This document shows positions 7,339 to 16,011 of a DNA stretch of 64,000 nt, in pieces. The translations under genes and the position numbers were made by a program. The notes beneath the pieces were generated by a model. The model was not told where the DNA came from, did no database searches, and was given only the letters and a program-made list of their open reading frames with translations. Position 1 is the first letter of the stretch; each line of letters opens with the position of its first letter. This DNA is from Nocardioides ochotonae (GTDB lineage: Bacteria; Actinomycetota; Actinomycetes; Propionibacteriales; Nocardioidaceae): the NCBI RefSeq assembly GCF_011420305.2, contig NZ_CP061769.1:2219001-2283000 (forward strand). The letters are read 5' to 3'.

Positions 7339-8247
7339 ATGGCTGAGAAGATGCACCGCGGCGACGCCCCTGCCGCGATCCTGCCGAAGGAGGTTTCTGC
7401 TGAGATTTGGCAGGACGCGCAGGAGCAGTCTGCCGTTATGTCGCTGTGCAACCGGATCAACCTCCCCGGCGTCGGTATTTCCGTCCCGATGATTACCGGC
7501 GACCCGGCTGCCGACTGGGCCGGTGAGACCGACGAGATCGCCGTCGGTGACGCGGCTGTGGACTTCCGCGAGATGAAGGGCCACAAGATTGGCGTCATCG
7601 AGACCTTTAGCAAGGAGTTCCGCCGCGACCTGCCCGCCCTCTACGAGGAGCTGCGCCGTCGCCTGCCGGGCACCATCGCCGCGAAGTTTGACGCCACTGT
7701 GTTCCACGCCGAGAACGGCACTGGCCCGGTTAACGGGACCACCTTTGACAGCCTCAAGGCGAAGGTTACGCAGGAGGCCGGCCTGGCTGCTGCCACCGCG
7801 TACACCGACCTGGTCGAGATTGACGGTCTGGTGTCCGCCGCTAACGGCACCGTGACCGGTTTCGCGCTGGCCCCGAAGGCCCGCGGCATCCTCCTGTCCG
7901 CGACCGACGGCAACGAGCGTCCGCTCCTGCTCAACGACGTCGCCCGTGAGGGTTCCGTCAACTCCCTCCTCGGCGTCCCGGTCAAGCGGGTCGGCGCGGT
8001 CTACGCCCCCGCGGATGACGGGGCGGAGGTCCTCGGCTACGCCGGTGAGTGGTCGAACGCCTTCTATGGCGTTGTGCAGGATATCCAGGTCGAGGTGTCC
8101 GATCAGGCCACGATCACGAAGGGCGGTAAGGCCCTCAACCTGTGGCAGCGCGACATGTTCGCCGTCAAGGTGACCGCGCACCTGGGCTTCATGGTCCGTA
8201 AGGGCCGTGAGGACCGCTTCGTGCGGATCACTGGCGCGTCCGCCTGA
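7339..8247 (+). CDS. major capsid protein (HK97 fold)
   Basis: 302 residues. An upstream TTG at 7330 is rejected because the CGAAAGGA ribosome site runs up to it; the ATG at 7339 has normal spacing. Features of the HK97-type capsid family: an N-terminal arm (AILPKEVSAEIWQDAQEQS), the segment PMITGDPAADWAGE, and a C-terminal domain ending in VTAHLGFMVRKGREDRFVRI. Length, position after scaffold and before connector genes fit. A stable hairpin follows at 8264-8294. Confidence 0.93.
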   Translation: MAEKMHRGDAPAAILPKEVSAEIWQDAQEQSAVMSLCNRINLPGVGISVPMITGDPAADWAGETDEIAVGDAAVDFREMKGHKIGVIETFSKEFRRDLPALYEELRRRLPGTIAAKFDATVFHAENGTGPVNGTTFDSLKAKVTQEAGLAAATAYTDLVEIDGLVSAANGTVTGFALAPKARGILLSATDGNERPLLLNDVAREGSVNSLLGVPVKRVGAVYAPADDGAEVLGYAGEWSNAFYGVVQDIQVEVSDQATITKGGKALNLWQRDMFAVKVTAHLGFMVRKGREDRFVRITGASA

Positions 8248-8263
8248 GCGGATTAGCCCCGTA

Positions 8264-8294
8264 GCGGGGGTCAGGTGCCACGCCTGGCCCCCGC
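8264..8294 (+). terminator. stable hairpin after the capsid gene
   Basis: GCGGGGGTCAGG (8264-8275) pairs with CCTGGCCCCCGC (8283-8294) with one G-T wobble and a 7-base loop. There is no U-tract, so it may protect the capsid mRNA 3' end or only weaken read-through. Confidence 0.55.
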
Positions 8295-8330
8295 TCCTGG
8301 CATATCCGCCCCACACGAAAGGAGCCGCAC

Positions 8331-8771
8331 ATGGCCCTTCTTTGGTCGACCGTTAGCGACGTGTCAGACCGATGGATCGGCGATCCGGTGCCTGCGACGC
8401 CCGCGCAGATTGAAACGCTGCTGGGCGACGCTGAGGACCTGATCGTGCGCGAGTTCCCTGATATGCCGGACCGGATCGAGGCCGGTGCCGTGCCCCTGGC
8501 GCGCGTGCGGCGGGTCGCGGCGCGTGTCGTTATCCGGCACCTGCGCAACCCCGACGGGATCCGGTCGCGCATGGAAGGGGCGGGTCCGTTCCAGAAGAAC
8601 ACGACTTACGGGGGCGACGACCCCGGCGCACTGGTCCTGACCGACGAGGACCGCGCCGACCTGGGCGGTACGAAGTCGCGGCGCGCCTATCAGATCGACA
8701 TGGTTCCTGCTCTGCCCGCCGACGCGGCCCGCCCGCTCTGGCGGTCGTCGACGAGCTGGGAGGCCCTGTGA
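8331..8771 (+). CDS. head-to-tail adaptor
   Basis: 146 residues, acidic and helical in the first half (DRWIGDPVPATPAQIETLL, GDAEDLIVREFPDM), then VRRVAARVVIRHLRNPDG, the pattern of gp15/gp19-like adaptors that extend the portal. First gene after the capsid, with overlapping start of the next gene (GTGA). Ribosome site CGAAAGGA. Call by pattern and gene order. Confidence 0.8.
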   Translation: MALLWSTVSDVSDRWIGDPVPATPAQIETLLGDAEDLIVREFPDMPDRIEAGAVPLARVRRVAARVVIRHLRNPDGIRSRMEGAGPFQKNTTYGGDDPGALVLTDEDRADLGGTKSRRAYQIDMVPALPADAARPLWRSSTSWEAL

Positions 8772-9097
8772 TTGCCCGGCTGCCGGTTGGCGTGCGGCGC
8801 TTCGTGGCTGGCGTGACCGACGCGCACGGGAACGAGGTTCCTACCTGGCTGCCCCCGGTCGAGGTCCTGGTCTACGGCGCGTATCCGAGGACGACCTCTG
8901 AGCCGCTGGCCGACCGTGACGAGGCCTGCCTGCACTGGTCGCTACTGGTCCCGGCGTCATTCGTCATCGGATCCCGCGACCGCGTCGTCATCGGCGAACG
9001 GGAGTTTGAGGTCGAGGGCGACCCCCTGGACTACACCCGCGGGCCATTCGGCTGGGCGGCTGGCACTGAGGTCTACCTAAAGCGAACGGAGGGATGA
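8768..9097 (+). CDS. head-to-tail stopper
   Basis: 109 residues from GTG 8768. Beta-rich sequence (LHWSLLVPASFVIGSRD, VIGEREFEVEGDPLDY, PFGWAAGTEVYLKR) that matches stopper/closure proteins which gate DNA below the adaptor. It overlaps both neighbours. Confidence 0.75.
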   Translation: MIARLPVGVRRFVAGVTDAHGNEVPTWLPPVEVLVYGAYPRTTSEPLADRDEACLHWSLLVPASFVIGSRDRVVIGEREFEVEGDPLDYTRGPFGWAAGTEVYLKRTEG

Positions 9098-9384
9098 TGG
9101 TTGCACGCGACGCGCGCGGACGCTTTACGTCGTCCGGCACTACGCGCATTAGTTGGAACCTGCGCGCCTTCGAGGCCATTCGCCGTTCGCCCGGCGTGGA
9201 CGCCGCCCTACGCGCCAAGGTCGACAAGGTCCTGGCGCAGGTTGGCCCCGGCTACGTCGGCCACGTCGAGGCGGGTCGTACGCGATCCCGCGGCGCAGTG
9301 GTCACGGCGACCGGCGAGGCTATGCGGGACAACGCCGAAAACCACACCCTTGTACGCGCCCTGTCGAACATTCGGGGCGGGTGA
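9097..9384 (+). CDS. neck protein (HK97 gp10-like)
   Basis: 95 residues, MVARDARGRFTSSGTT, with basic N-terminus and segment GYVGHVEAGRTRSRG, as in the gp10-like/minor tail completion proteins encoded between stopper and tail terminator. Two ATGs (9094, 9097) follow GGAGGG; the second has slightly better spacing. Function from gene order. Confidence 0.65.
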   Translation: MVARDARGRFTSSGTTRISWNLRAFEAIRRSPGVDAALRAKVDKVLAQVGPGYVGHVEAGRTRSRGAVVTATGEAMRDNAENHTLVRALSNIRGG

Positions 9385-9389
9385 GGCGC

Positions 9390-9779
9390 ATGGCTGAGGC
9401 GATTGTCTTTCCTGACCCCGAAGCCCTGCTGGTCACGCACCTGCGGGACGCGCTGGGCGTGCGGGTCGTGACCCGCGTGCCTAACCCCCGGCCCGACCGC
9501 TTCGTGCGGGTCGTGCGGGTCGGCGGCAACCGTCGCAACCTGGTCACGGATTCCGCGATGGTCGTCGTGGAGGCCTGGGCACCCGACGACGTCGCCGCGT
9601 CCGAGCTGGCCCGGCTGGCCCGCGCCTATGTCGGGGCGCTCGAGGGCGAGACCGTCGGTGGCGCGTTCACGCGGCGCGTGACTGAGGTCGCCGGTCCGCA
9701 GAACCTGCCCGACCCCACTAGTGCGACGCCCCGCTACGTGTTCACCGTCGCCCTGGACCTGAGAGGAGACGCCCTGTGA
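9390..9779 (+). CDS. tail terminator protein
   Basis: 129 residues starting MAEAIVFPDPEALLVTHLRD. The mixed alpha/beta pattern with VVVEAWAPDDVAASELARL and YVFTVALDLRG at the C-terminus is typical of tail terminators that cap the tube. A longer frame from 9153 is rejected because it would overlap the neck gene and lacks a ribosome site. Confidence 0.8.
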   Translation: MAEAIVFPDPEALLVTHLRDALGVRVVTRVPNPRPDRFVRVVRVGGNRRNLVTDSAMVVVEAWAPDDVAASELARLARAYVGALEGETVGGAFTRRVTEVAGPQNLPDPTSATPRYVFTVALDLRGDAL

Positions 9780-9949
9780 TTGACCTGCGTCATCCCTACT
9801 TCCCTGACGTCGTGGTCGCCGTCCCTGCCGATCGTGTCGGCGCGTGGGCGGCTGCTGGGTGGCTGGCCCCTGAGCTCGAACCGGAGCCGCTGCCGACCCC
9901 CGCCGACCCCGACCCCGACACCGAATCTGACACCACCCCTGAGGAGTAA
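9776..9949 (+). CDS. small acidic phage protein, unknown
   Basis: 57 residues from GTG 9776, overlapping the tail terminator stop as GTGA and ending 3 bases before the major tail gene. Start MIDLRHPYFPDVVVAVPADR; C-terminal third is Pro/Asp/Glu-rich. Such small genes occur at this place in many actinophages; role unknown. Coding is supported by the overlap and the tight spacing on both sides. Confidence 0.6.
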   Translation: MIDLRHPYFPDVVVAVPADRVGAWAAAGWLAPELEPEPLPTPADPDPDTESDTTPEE

Positions 9950-9952
9950 GTA

Positions 9953-10534
9953 ATGCCTAACATGGCTGCCAACGTTGTCGCCGGTAAGCCGCTGGCGACT
10001 GGCGGCGTCCTGATCGCCGCCCTGGGGACTGTCCTGCCGACCGACGCCACGACCGCCCTCGATGAGGCGTTTAAGGGCGCGGGCTACATCGGTGAGGACG
10101 GACTCACTGAGACCACTGAGCGATCCACGGAGAAGGTCAAGGCCTGGGGCGGCGACACCGTCAAGGTCCTCCAGACCGACTTCGCCGTGTCGTACCAGTT
10201 CACCTTCCTTGAGACGCTTAACGGCGACGTCCTGCGCACCGTCTACGGCGACGCGAACGTGACCACCACCCCGGCGACCGCTGAGGCGGGCACCCTGCAC
10301 GCCGTCAAGATCAACGGCGAGACCCTGCCGCACAAGACCTTCGTCTTCGAGGTCAAGGACGGCGAGGCCCGTATCCGCATCGTCGTCCCTGACGGGCAGA
10401 TCACTGAGGTCGGTGAGGTCACCTACGCCGACGGTGAGGTCGTCGGCTATCAGGTGACCGTCGAGGCGTTCGTCGACCCGACCCTGGGCGCTAACGCCGT
10501 CAAGTATGTCGACGACGGTAAGAAGACCGCCTGA
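9953..10534 (+). CDS. major tail (tube) protein
   Basis: 193 residues, beta-rich with Thr/Val/Gly content typical of tube subunits: KAWGGDTVKVLQTDFAV, YQFTFLETLNGDVLRTVYG and a C-terminal VTVEAFVDPTLG. GAGGAG precedes the ATG. Placed between tail terminator and chaperones, as in most siphoviruses; it forms the hexameric rings of the tail. Confidence 0.92.
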   Translation: MPNMAANVVAGKPLATGGVLIAALGTVLPTDATTALDEAFKGAGYIGEDGLTETTERSTEKVKAWGGDTVKVLQTDFAVSYQFTFLETLNGDVLRTVYGDANVTTTPATAEAGTLHAVKINGETLPHKTFVFEVKDGEARIRIVVPDGQITEVGEVTYADGEVVGYQVTVEAFVDPTLGANAVKYVDDGKKTA

Positions 10535-10902
10535 GGTCACGTCTAACGTCCTGCGCGACTAGCGCAGGTCCCTAGGCCCCCTGTCCGCGCGGTTTCTACG
10601 CGCAAAGGTCCGCCGCGCGGGCAGGGTCACCAACTGCACCCCCTGGACCGATGCGCAACCTGGGCGCGCCGTCAACATGACGCCGCCCACACCTGTCATG
10701 CGGCTGGCACTCATGCCCCGCGACTGCCAAAACGGCACCTTTCGCCCCCGCCCTGACCTGCGCCTTCGCGCGTAGTGGACGCCCCCGCTCGCCTGCGGGT
10801 GGTTGCCCGATGGGCGGGGGTCAGGCCGTCTGCGGGCCGTTTACGCCTGTCTGACGGCGTCCCACGATCTGAGACCAAACCCCGAAAGGACCTACGCGCA
10901 CC
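10535..10902 (+). terminator. gene-free region with two strong hairpins after the major tail gene
   Basis: No gene is supported. CCTGCGC (10550-10556) pairs with GCGCAGG (10562-10568). A larger stem pairs CTGTCCGCGCGG (10581-10592) with CCGCGCGGGCAG (10613-10624), 12 bp with one wobble and a 20-base loop. A further GC-rich stem lies around 10783-10826. Strong termination or mRNA-end protection would explain higher output of tail tube than of downstream genes. Confidence 0.55.
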
Positions 10903-11151
10903 ATGACCACCGACCTGTTTACGTTCGAGCACGACGGCGAGACCTACACCTTCGAGCGTCCGCTTGACGTCGTCCGCACCCCCGGCTGGCTGCGCGCCAA
11001 CCGTCGCCGTGACGAGCTGGACCTGGCCTTTACGATCCTCGAGGCCGTCGCTGGCGATGAGGCCCTCGAGGTCATCGACAACATGACCCCGGCGCAGTTT
11101 GAGGCCCTGGCGACCCGTCTGCACGAGGCCATTAACGCCTCCTTTCGGTGA
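10903..11151 (+). CDS. tail assembly chaperone G
   Basis: 82 residues, MTTDLFTFEHDGETYTFERP, after a CGAAAGGA ribosome site. Siphoviruses encode two chaperones between tail tube and tape measure, the longer one made by ribosomal frameshifting. This is the short product, ending at TGA 11149-11151 just after the probable slip site. It is helical toward the end (ALEVIDNMTPAQFEALAT). Confidence 0.85.
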   Translation: MTTDLFTFEHDGETYTFERPLDVVRTPGWLRANRRRDELDLAFTILEAVAGDEALEVIDNMTPAQFEALATRLHEAINASFR

Positions 11152-11571
11152 GGTCATCCGCGCCGTCTACGGGCTGTCCTACGTCGATCTGCACTCACTC
11201 CTGGTGACGGTCGACCGCTACGCCGAGGCGATCGCCTACGACCTGATCGGCCTAGGGCTGCGCCTGCGGGACGTCGGGTCTGCGCACTTCTCGTGGGCAG
11301 ACCTGTACGTCATCGTGCGGCAGTCGCCCGGTCGTCGGCGCTGGCCCGCGCCCTGGATCCCGAGGCCGTCGACTGGGGCATGACCGAGCTGCTGCTGGCC
11401 GAGGTCGCCGACGCGGCCCGCGTCGCCAACTGGCAGCGATCTGGCGGCAAGCGGCGCGACTACCCGAAGCCGATCCCGCGCCCCGGCGTGGACGACCCCG
11501 ACACCACCTACGGACGCGGCGCGCTGCCGATTGACGACATGGCCGCGTGGCTCGGCTGGTCGACCCCCTAA
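10903..11571 (+). CDS. tail assembly chaperone G-T fusion (frameshift product)
   Basis: After the +1 shift at 11143-11146 the product continues GEVIRAVYGLSYVDLHSLL, AIAYDLIGLGLRLRDVG, DLYVIVRQSP, which is typical of the actinophage chaperone extension. A second frame change (-1) is needed at CCC 11327-11329 to reach SSALARALDPEAVDWG and WQRSGGKRRDYPKPIPRPG, ending at 11571. One extra C at that run restores the frame, so the second break is probably a missed base rather than biology. It acts on the tape measure protein during tail assembly. Confidence 0.75.
11140..11151 (+). promoter_or_regulatory. probable +1 ribosomal frameshift site TCC TTT CGG TGA
   Basis: In zero frame the message reads TCC TTT CGG then the stop TGA. 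tRNA-Phe on TTT (11143-11145) could re-pair on TTC one base later, giving GGT GAG GTC in the +1 frame, which continues as the long chaperone. TCC TTT CGN is the +1 shift motif known from influenza A PA-X, and TTT CGN from plant amalgaviruses. Most phage chaperone shifts are -1, so this direction is uncommon. Confidence 0.65.
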
Positions 11572-11598
11572 CCCCTGCCCATTGAAGGAGGCTGCCCC

Positions 11599-14181
11599 GT
11601 GGCTATCGAACTAGGAGCCGCGTATATCTCAATCCTGCCTAGCACGAACAAACTGGCCTCGGGCGTCCGTTCCGAACTGAGCTCGATCGGTAAGCAAGGC
11701 CTCGGCGCAGGGCAGACCCTGGGCGCTGGGCTGCTCAAGGGTGCGAAGGCCGCCGTCGGCGTGGCCGGCCTGGCTGCCACTGTCGTCGGCGGCGCGGCCC
11801 TCAAGGGCGGTATTTCGCGCCTGCTGGATATCGAGGACGCGCAAGCCAAGCTCCGCGGGCTGGGCCACGATGGGAAGTCCATCCAGAAGATCATGGACTC
11901 CGCCCTCGGGTCGGTTAAGGGCACGGCGTTCGGCCTGGGTGAGGCTGCCACCACCGCAGCGGGCGCGGTCGCCGCTGGGATCGAGCCCGGTAAGGAACTG
12001 ACCAACTACCTGATGGCGGTCGCCGACGCCGCAACCATCGCTGGCGTGCCTATGGCCGAGATGGGGTCGATCCTTAACAAGACGACCACACAGGGTCGCG
12101 CCTACACGATGGAACTAAACCAACTGGCGGACCGCGGCATCCCGATCTTCCAGTGGCTGGCCGATGAGTACGGCGTAACGTCCGACGCCCTGCGCGAGAT
12201 GGTCGCCGACGGCAAGGTCGACGCGGCGACGTTCCGCAAGGTCATCACTAAGAACATCGGCGGCGCGGCGCTTGAGTCCGGCGAAACGACGCGGGGCGCG
12301 TATAAGAACATGATGGCCGCCCTGGGTCGTATCGGGGCTAACTTCCTCGAGGGCGCAGGCTTCGGTCAGGCCAAGGACGTATTCAAGGGTCTGACCGACC
12401 TAATGGCCCCGATCGAGGGCACGGCGGCCCGCATCGGCACTGCGGTCGGCACGCACGTAAACGGCGCGGTCGACAAGGTGAAGGCGTCCCTGGCCGACGG
12501 TGGCGGCGTTGACTGTCTGGCCTCGTCGGGTCGTTTGCCACGATCGGGACCGCCCTGGGCAACGCCTGGGGCAAGTTGTCGCCGGTCCTGTCGTCCCTGG
12601 GATCCGAACTGTTTGCCACCCTGGGCGACGGCGTCGAAGATCGCCGATATCTGGACGACAAAGTTTGCCCCTGCCCTGGCGGACCTAATTCCGATCGTTA
12701 CGCCTATCGCGCAGTTCTTCCTCAAGGTATTCGGCAGTGCGGTAATCGGGGTCATTAACGGCATTATCCAGGGCTTTGGCGGTTTGATGACCGTTGTGGC
12801 CGGCGTTGTGTCGGTCATTTCCGGCCTGCTGCACGGCGATTTCAGTAAGGCCTGGCAGGGAATCAAGGACATTGTTAAGGGTGCCATTAACTTTGTCATC
12901 GGACTCATTAGGGTCTGGTGGAATATCGGCATCATTAACATTTTCAAGAAGGGCGCACTCAAGCTCCTGGGTTCCTGGAAGGGCGCATGGACGGCGCTAA
13001 AGAAGGTCCCCGGTCTGGCCCTGAAGTTGGCCGGGAAGGCGGTTTCGCTCGCTATTCGCCTGCTGTGGCACATTCTGAAGAATGGCGTCAAGAATATCGG
13101 TAAGATTTGGAAGGGAATGGGGAAGCTCCTTTCCAAGGTTACCAAGGCGATTTGGAACGGCATTAAGAACCTTTTCGTAAAGGCCTGGGAAGGTATCAAG
13201 TTCTATATCAAGGCCGGGCTTTTGAAGCTGAAGGACCTGTGGAACAAGGGACTGTCCAAGATTAAGGACGTCGCGTCTAATATCTGGGACAAGATCAAGT
13301 CCGGCGTTACGGGAATGTTCGACAAGGTTCGATCCGCCTTTAGCAACGGCGTCGAGGCCATTCGGAATATCTGGAATGGGATCAAGGACGCCGCCCGCAA
13401 GCCGGTCGAGTTCGTCGTTAACACGGTCTGGAATAACGGACTGCGAAAGGTCATTAACGCCATTCCTGGCGTCGGTGACCTGCCGACGATTACCTTCGCC
13501 CGCGGTGGTTACACCGGACCCGGCGCTAAGTTCGCCCCTGCTGGAATTGTCCACGCCGACGAGTTCGTTATCCGAAAGGAAGCGCGCCGTCGGTTTGAGC
13601 GCGATTTCCCCGGTGCCCTGGATTACCTTAACCGATACGGAACGCTGCCCGGTCTTGCGGGTGGTGGTCTTTTGTCCAGTATCCGCGATTTCGGATCCAA
13701 GGTATTCGGCACCGACAAGGACGACAAGAAGGACAAGAAGGGCGGGCGACTCAAGAAGTGGCTCGGCGTTATCACGAAGCTTAAGGACCTGATTTCCGGT
13801 TTTGACCTTAGTGGGCTGACCGGCGCGTGGGGCGATCTGATCCGCCCCGCGATTCAGTCCCTGGCTAATAGTGCCGTCGCCTACGTTAACCGTCTGATCC
13901 CTGATTGGGGTCCGATTCCCGATAACCCGATCCCGCAGATTTTTGACAATGGCGGGATCTTGGAGCCCGGCGCGCTTGCCTTTAACGCGAGCCGCAAGCC
14001 CGAGGCCGTATTCAACCATCGGCAGTTTGCGGCGTTCGCTGAGGCGAACAACGCCCGGCCCCGCCGCGTCGAGCTGGTCGTCGGCGATCGGCGATTTGAC
14101 GCCTATATGCGTGAGGTCGCCGAGGACACCTACCACGGCGAAACTGCCTACGCCGGTACCACTAGGAGGATGATGCGATGA
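11599..14181 (+). CDS. tape measure protein
   Basis: 860 residues from GTG 11599 after AAGGAGG. N-terminal Ala/Gly-rich segment (VAGLAATVVGGAALKGG), then a conserved tape-measure region (ELNQLADRGIPIFQWLADEYG), hydrophobic spans around residues 370-410, and Lys/Trp-rich repeats (NLFVKAWEGIKFYIKAG). The stretch 12529 to about 12640 reads poorly in the main frame but well one base over (TIGTALGNAWGKLSPVLSS): a base seems missing at GGG 12528-12530 and is compensated near 12634-12642. Base use is clearly less GC-rich than neighbours. It sets tail length. Confidence 0.93.
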   Translation: MAIELGAAYISILPSTNKLASGVRSELSSIGKQGLGAGQTLGAGLLKGAKAAVGVAGLAATVVGGAALKGGISRLLDIEDAQAKLRGLGHDGKSIQKIMDSALGSVKGTAFGLGEAATTAAGAVAAGIEPGKELTNYLMAVADAATIAGVPMAEMGSILNKTTTQGRAYTMELNQLADRGIPIFQWLADEYGVTSDALREMVADGKVDAATFRKVITKNIGGAALESGETTRGAYKNMMAALGRIGANFLEGAGFGQAKDVFKGLTDLMAPIEGTAARIGTAVGTHVNGAVDKVKASLADGGGVDCLASSGRLPRSGPPWATPGASCRRSCRPWDPNCLPPWATASKIADIWTTKFAPALADLIPIVTPIAQFFLKVFGSAVIGVINGIIQGFGGLMTVVAGVVSVISGLLHGDFSKAWQGIKDIVKGAINFVIGLIRVWWNIGIINIFKKGALKLLGSWKGAWTALKKVPGLALKLAGKAVSLAIRLLWHILKNGVKNIGKIWKGMGKLLSKVTKAIWNGIKNLFVKAWEGIKFYIKAGLLKLKDLWNKGLSKIKDVASNIWDKIKSGVTGMFDKVRSAFSNGVEAIRNIWNGIKDAARKPVEFVVNTVWNNGLRKVINAIPGVGDLPTITFARGGYTGPGAKFAPAGIVHADEFVIRKEARRRFERDFPGALDYLNRYGTLPGLAGGGLLSSIRDFGSKVFGTDKDDKKDKKGGRLKKWLGVITKLKDLISGFDLSGLTGAWGDLIRPAIQSLANSAVAYVNRLIPDWGPIPDNPIPQIFDNGGILEPGALAFNASRKPEAVFNHRQFAAFAEANNARPRRVELVVGDRRFDAYMREVAEDTYHGETAYAGTTRRMMR

Positions 14182-15998
14182 GTAGCGTGACCGTTAGGTC
14201 AGGCTTTGATACGCACGCCGCTAAGCGAAAGGAGGGGCGCAATTTTGCGGGGGCGAAGTCCCTGGAACTGCGCCCCGCTGAGGCCGTCGGTTTCGTCTAC
14301 TTCCGGTCGCCGGTGCCGCAGGGCGCGACTGTCACGAAGGCGACCCTGCGCGTGTATGCGCGCGGGGCGTCTAAGGGTCCGTCGCGCACCGTGAGTGTTC
14401 ACCGCGTGTCTGAGTCGTGGAAGCAACGGCAGGTCACCTGGAATCGTCGCCCTGACGTGACCGGGTCGCCTGCCGTTAGTACGGCCCTGGGCAACCTGCG
14501 CGACGGGCGGGCGATCACGGTCGACGTCACGAGCATTGTCCAGGCCTGGGCGAACGGCGCGCCTAACTACGGCGTCCGCCTGTCCCTGTCCGCGGTCGAC
14601 GACGCTGACCGCCTGCTGCGCCTGTATTCGTTCAACACCGGCAAGCGTCCGACGCTGGAGGTGTCGTGGTCGGACCGTCCCGCGACCCCGACCGACCTGC
14701 GCCCTGCTGGCGGCATCGTGTCCACGACGCACCCGACGCTCCGGTTTGACTACCTGGACGTCGGTGGTAACACGCGCCTGTCTGCGGTCCAGGTGGAGAT
14801 CCGCGACCCTGACACCGGCGACACCTGGACGTCGCCTGTGACTGAGACGCGCGCCGCCGAGCTGGACCTGTCCGAGACCGACTTCGGTGGTTTCGGATCG
14901 ACGGGGCTGGAATGGCGGGTGCGCGCCCGTGACGGCGCGGGGCTGTGGTCTACCAACTGGTCGGACTGGTCCGACGAGGTCACCTATGAGGCCCTGACCC
15001 CGCCGACGATCATTAGCCCTGCCGACGGCGTCGTGTGGGAAACCACCCCGCCGATCGTGTGGGAGCCCCACGACGGGCAGGTGCGTTATCAGGTCATCGT
15101 GCGCGATGAGGGCGGCGACAAGGTCTACGACTCCGGTGAGATTCCGAGCGACGACGTGGTGCATAACATCCGCACCCCACTGTCCGACGATCAGACCTAC
15201 AGGGTGGTCGTGCGGGTCTGGGACGCGCGGCTCCGCGTGGAGACCCCTGGCGCACCTGCGCACGCCTCCAGCCCTGCTGTGTCGTTCGCCGTCCAGGTCG
15301 ACGACACGATCCCGGCCCCGACCGACCTGACCTGTGCCCCGCCCTACCGCGGCGCGCCGTACGTCGAGCTGCGCTGGACGCGGCCCGACACCCCCGACAA
15401 CTGGACGATCTACCGCGACGGTCGAGCCCTGGCCGTGGAAGTCCTGCCTGAGGAGACGATCCAGGACGACGGTGCGACGTTCGTCTGGCGCGACTATTCG
15501 GCGCAGCCGCACACCGCGCACCGCTATTACGTCCGCCCGAACGTAAACAACCGATTGGGCAACCGGAGCGCAGTCGTCACGACGACGATGGGCACCGAGG
15601 GACTCTGGCTGGTCAACACCGAAACCGGCGCGTCGGTCTGTCTGTTCGGCGACGACGACGGGTCCTGGTCGATGCCTGAGGAGTCCTCGGTCTATACCCC
15701 CGTCGGGGGTAGTCGCCCTATCCGCATCGTGTCTGCCATGCGTGGACTTGAGGGCAACCTGAGCGGCGACCTTATGGACGGTTTCGGGCGGACCTGCGCC
15801 GAATGGCAGGCCGACCTAATGGCGATTAAGGGCGACCCGACTGCCGTCCTGCGGCTGGTCGCGGGTGACGTCAATATCCCGGTACTGGTCGGAAACATCG
15901 CCATGTCGCCTAGCCCGAAGTCGCGGGCTGGGCAGTCCCTCATGTCCGTCACGTTCGACTTCTGGCAGACCGGAGAACTGCCGTTCAAGATCAAGTAA
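14178..15998 (+). CDS. minor tail protein with DNRLRE and distal-tail (Dit-like) domains
   Basis: 606 residues; ATGA overlap with the tape measure gene. The first about 170 residues match the DNRLRE carbohydrate-binding type (SLELRPAEAVGFVYFRSPVP, TKATLRVYARG, YSFNTGKRPTLEVSW); the middle has two Fn3-like units (TPTDLRPAGG, APTDLTCAPPYRG); the last about 130 residues (GLWLVNTETGASVCLF to VTFDFWQTGELPFKIK) resemble a Dit-type hub domain. It probably links tail tip to host surface glycans. Confidence 0.8.
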   Translation: MSSVTVRSGFDTHAAKRKEGRNFAGAKSLELRPAEAVGFVYFRSPVPQGATVTKATLRVYARGASKGPSRTVSVHRVSESWKQRQVTWNRRPDVTGSPAVSTALGNLRDGRAITVDVTSIVQAWANGAPNYGVRLSLSAVDDADRLLRLYSFNTGKRPTLEVSWSDRPATPTDLRPAGGIVSTTHPTLRFDYLDVGGNTRLSAVQVEIRDPDTGDTWTSPVTETRAAELDLSETDFGGFGSTGLEWRVRARDGAGLWSTNWSDWSDEVTYEALTPPTIISPADGVVWETTPPIVWEPHDGQVRYQVIVRDEGGDKVYDSGEIPSDDVVHNIRTPLSDDQTYRVVVRVWDARLRVETPGAPAHASSPAVSFAVQVDDTIPAPTDLTCAPPYRGAPYVELRWTRPDTPDNWTIYRDGRALAVEVLPEETIQDDGATFVWRDYSAQPHTAHRYYVRPNVNNRLGNRSAVVTTTMGTEGLWLVNTETGASVCLFGDDDGSWSMPEESSVYTPVGGSRPIRIVSAMRGLEGNLSGDLMDGFGRTCAEWQADLMAIKGDPTAVLRLVAGDVNIPVLVGNIAMSPSPKSRAGQSLMSVTFDFWQTGELPFKIK

Positions 15999-16011
15999 AG
16001 GAGGGCACCGG

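Noticed and set aside
11327-11329. Second programmed frameshift in the tail chaperone
   Set aside because: It is mended by one C in a C run, the same type of loss as in the Cas4-like and reductase genes; two programmed shifts in one chaperone are not expected.
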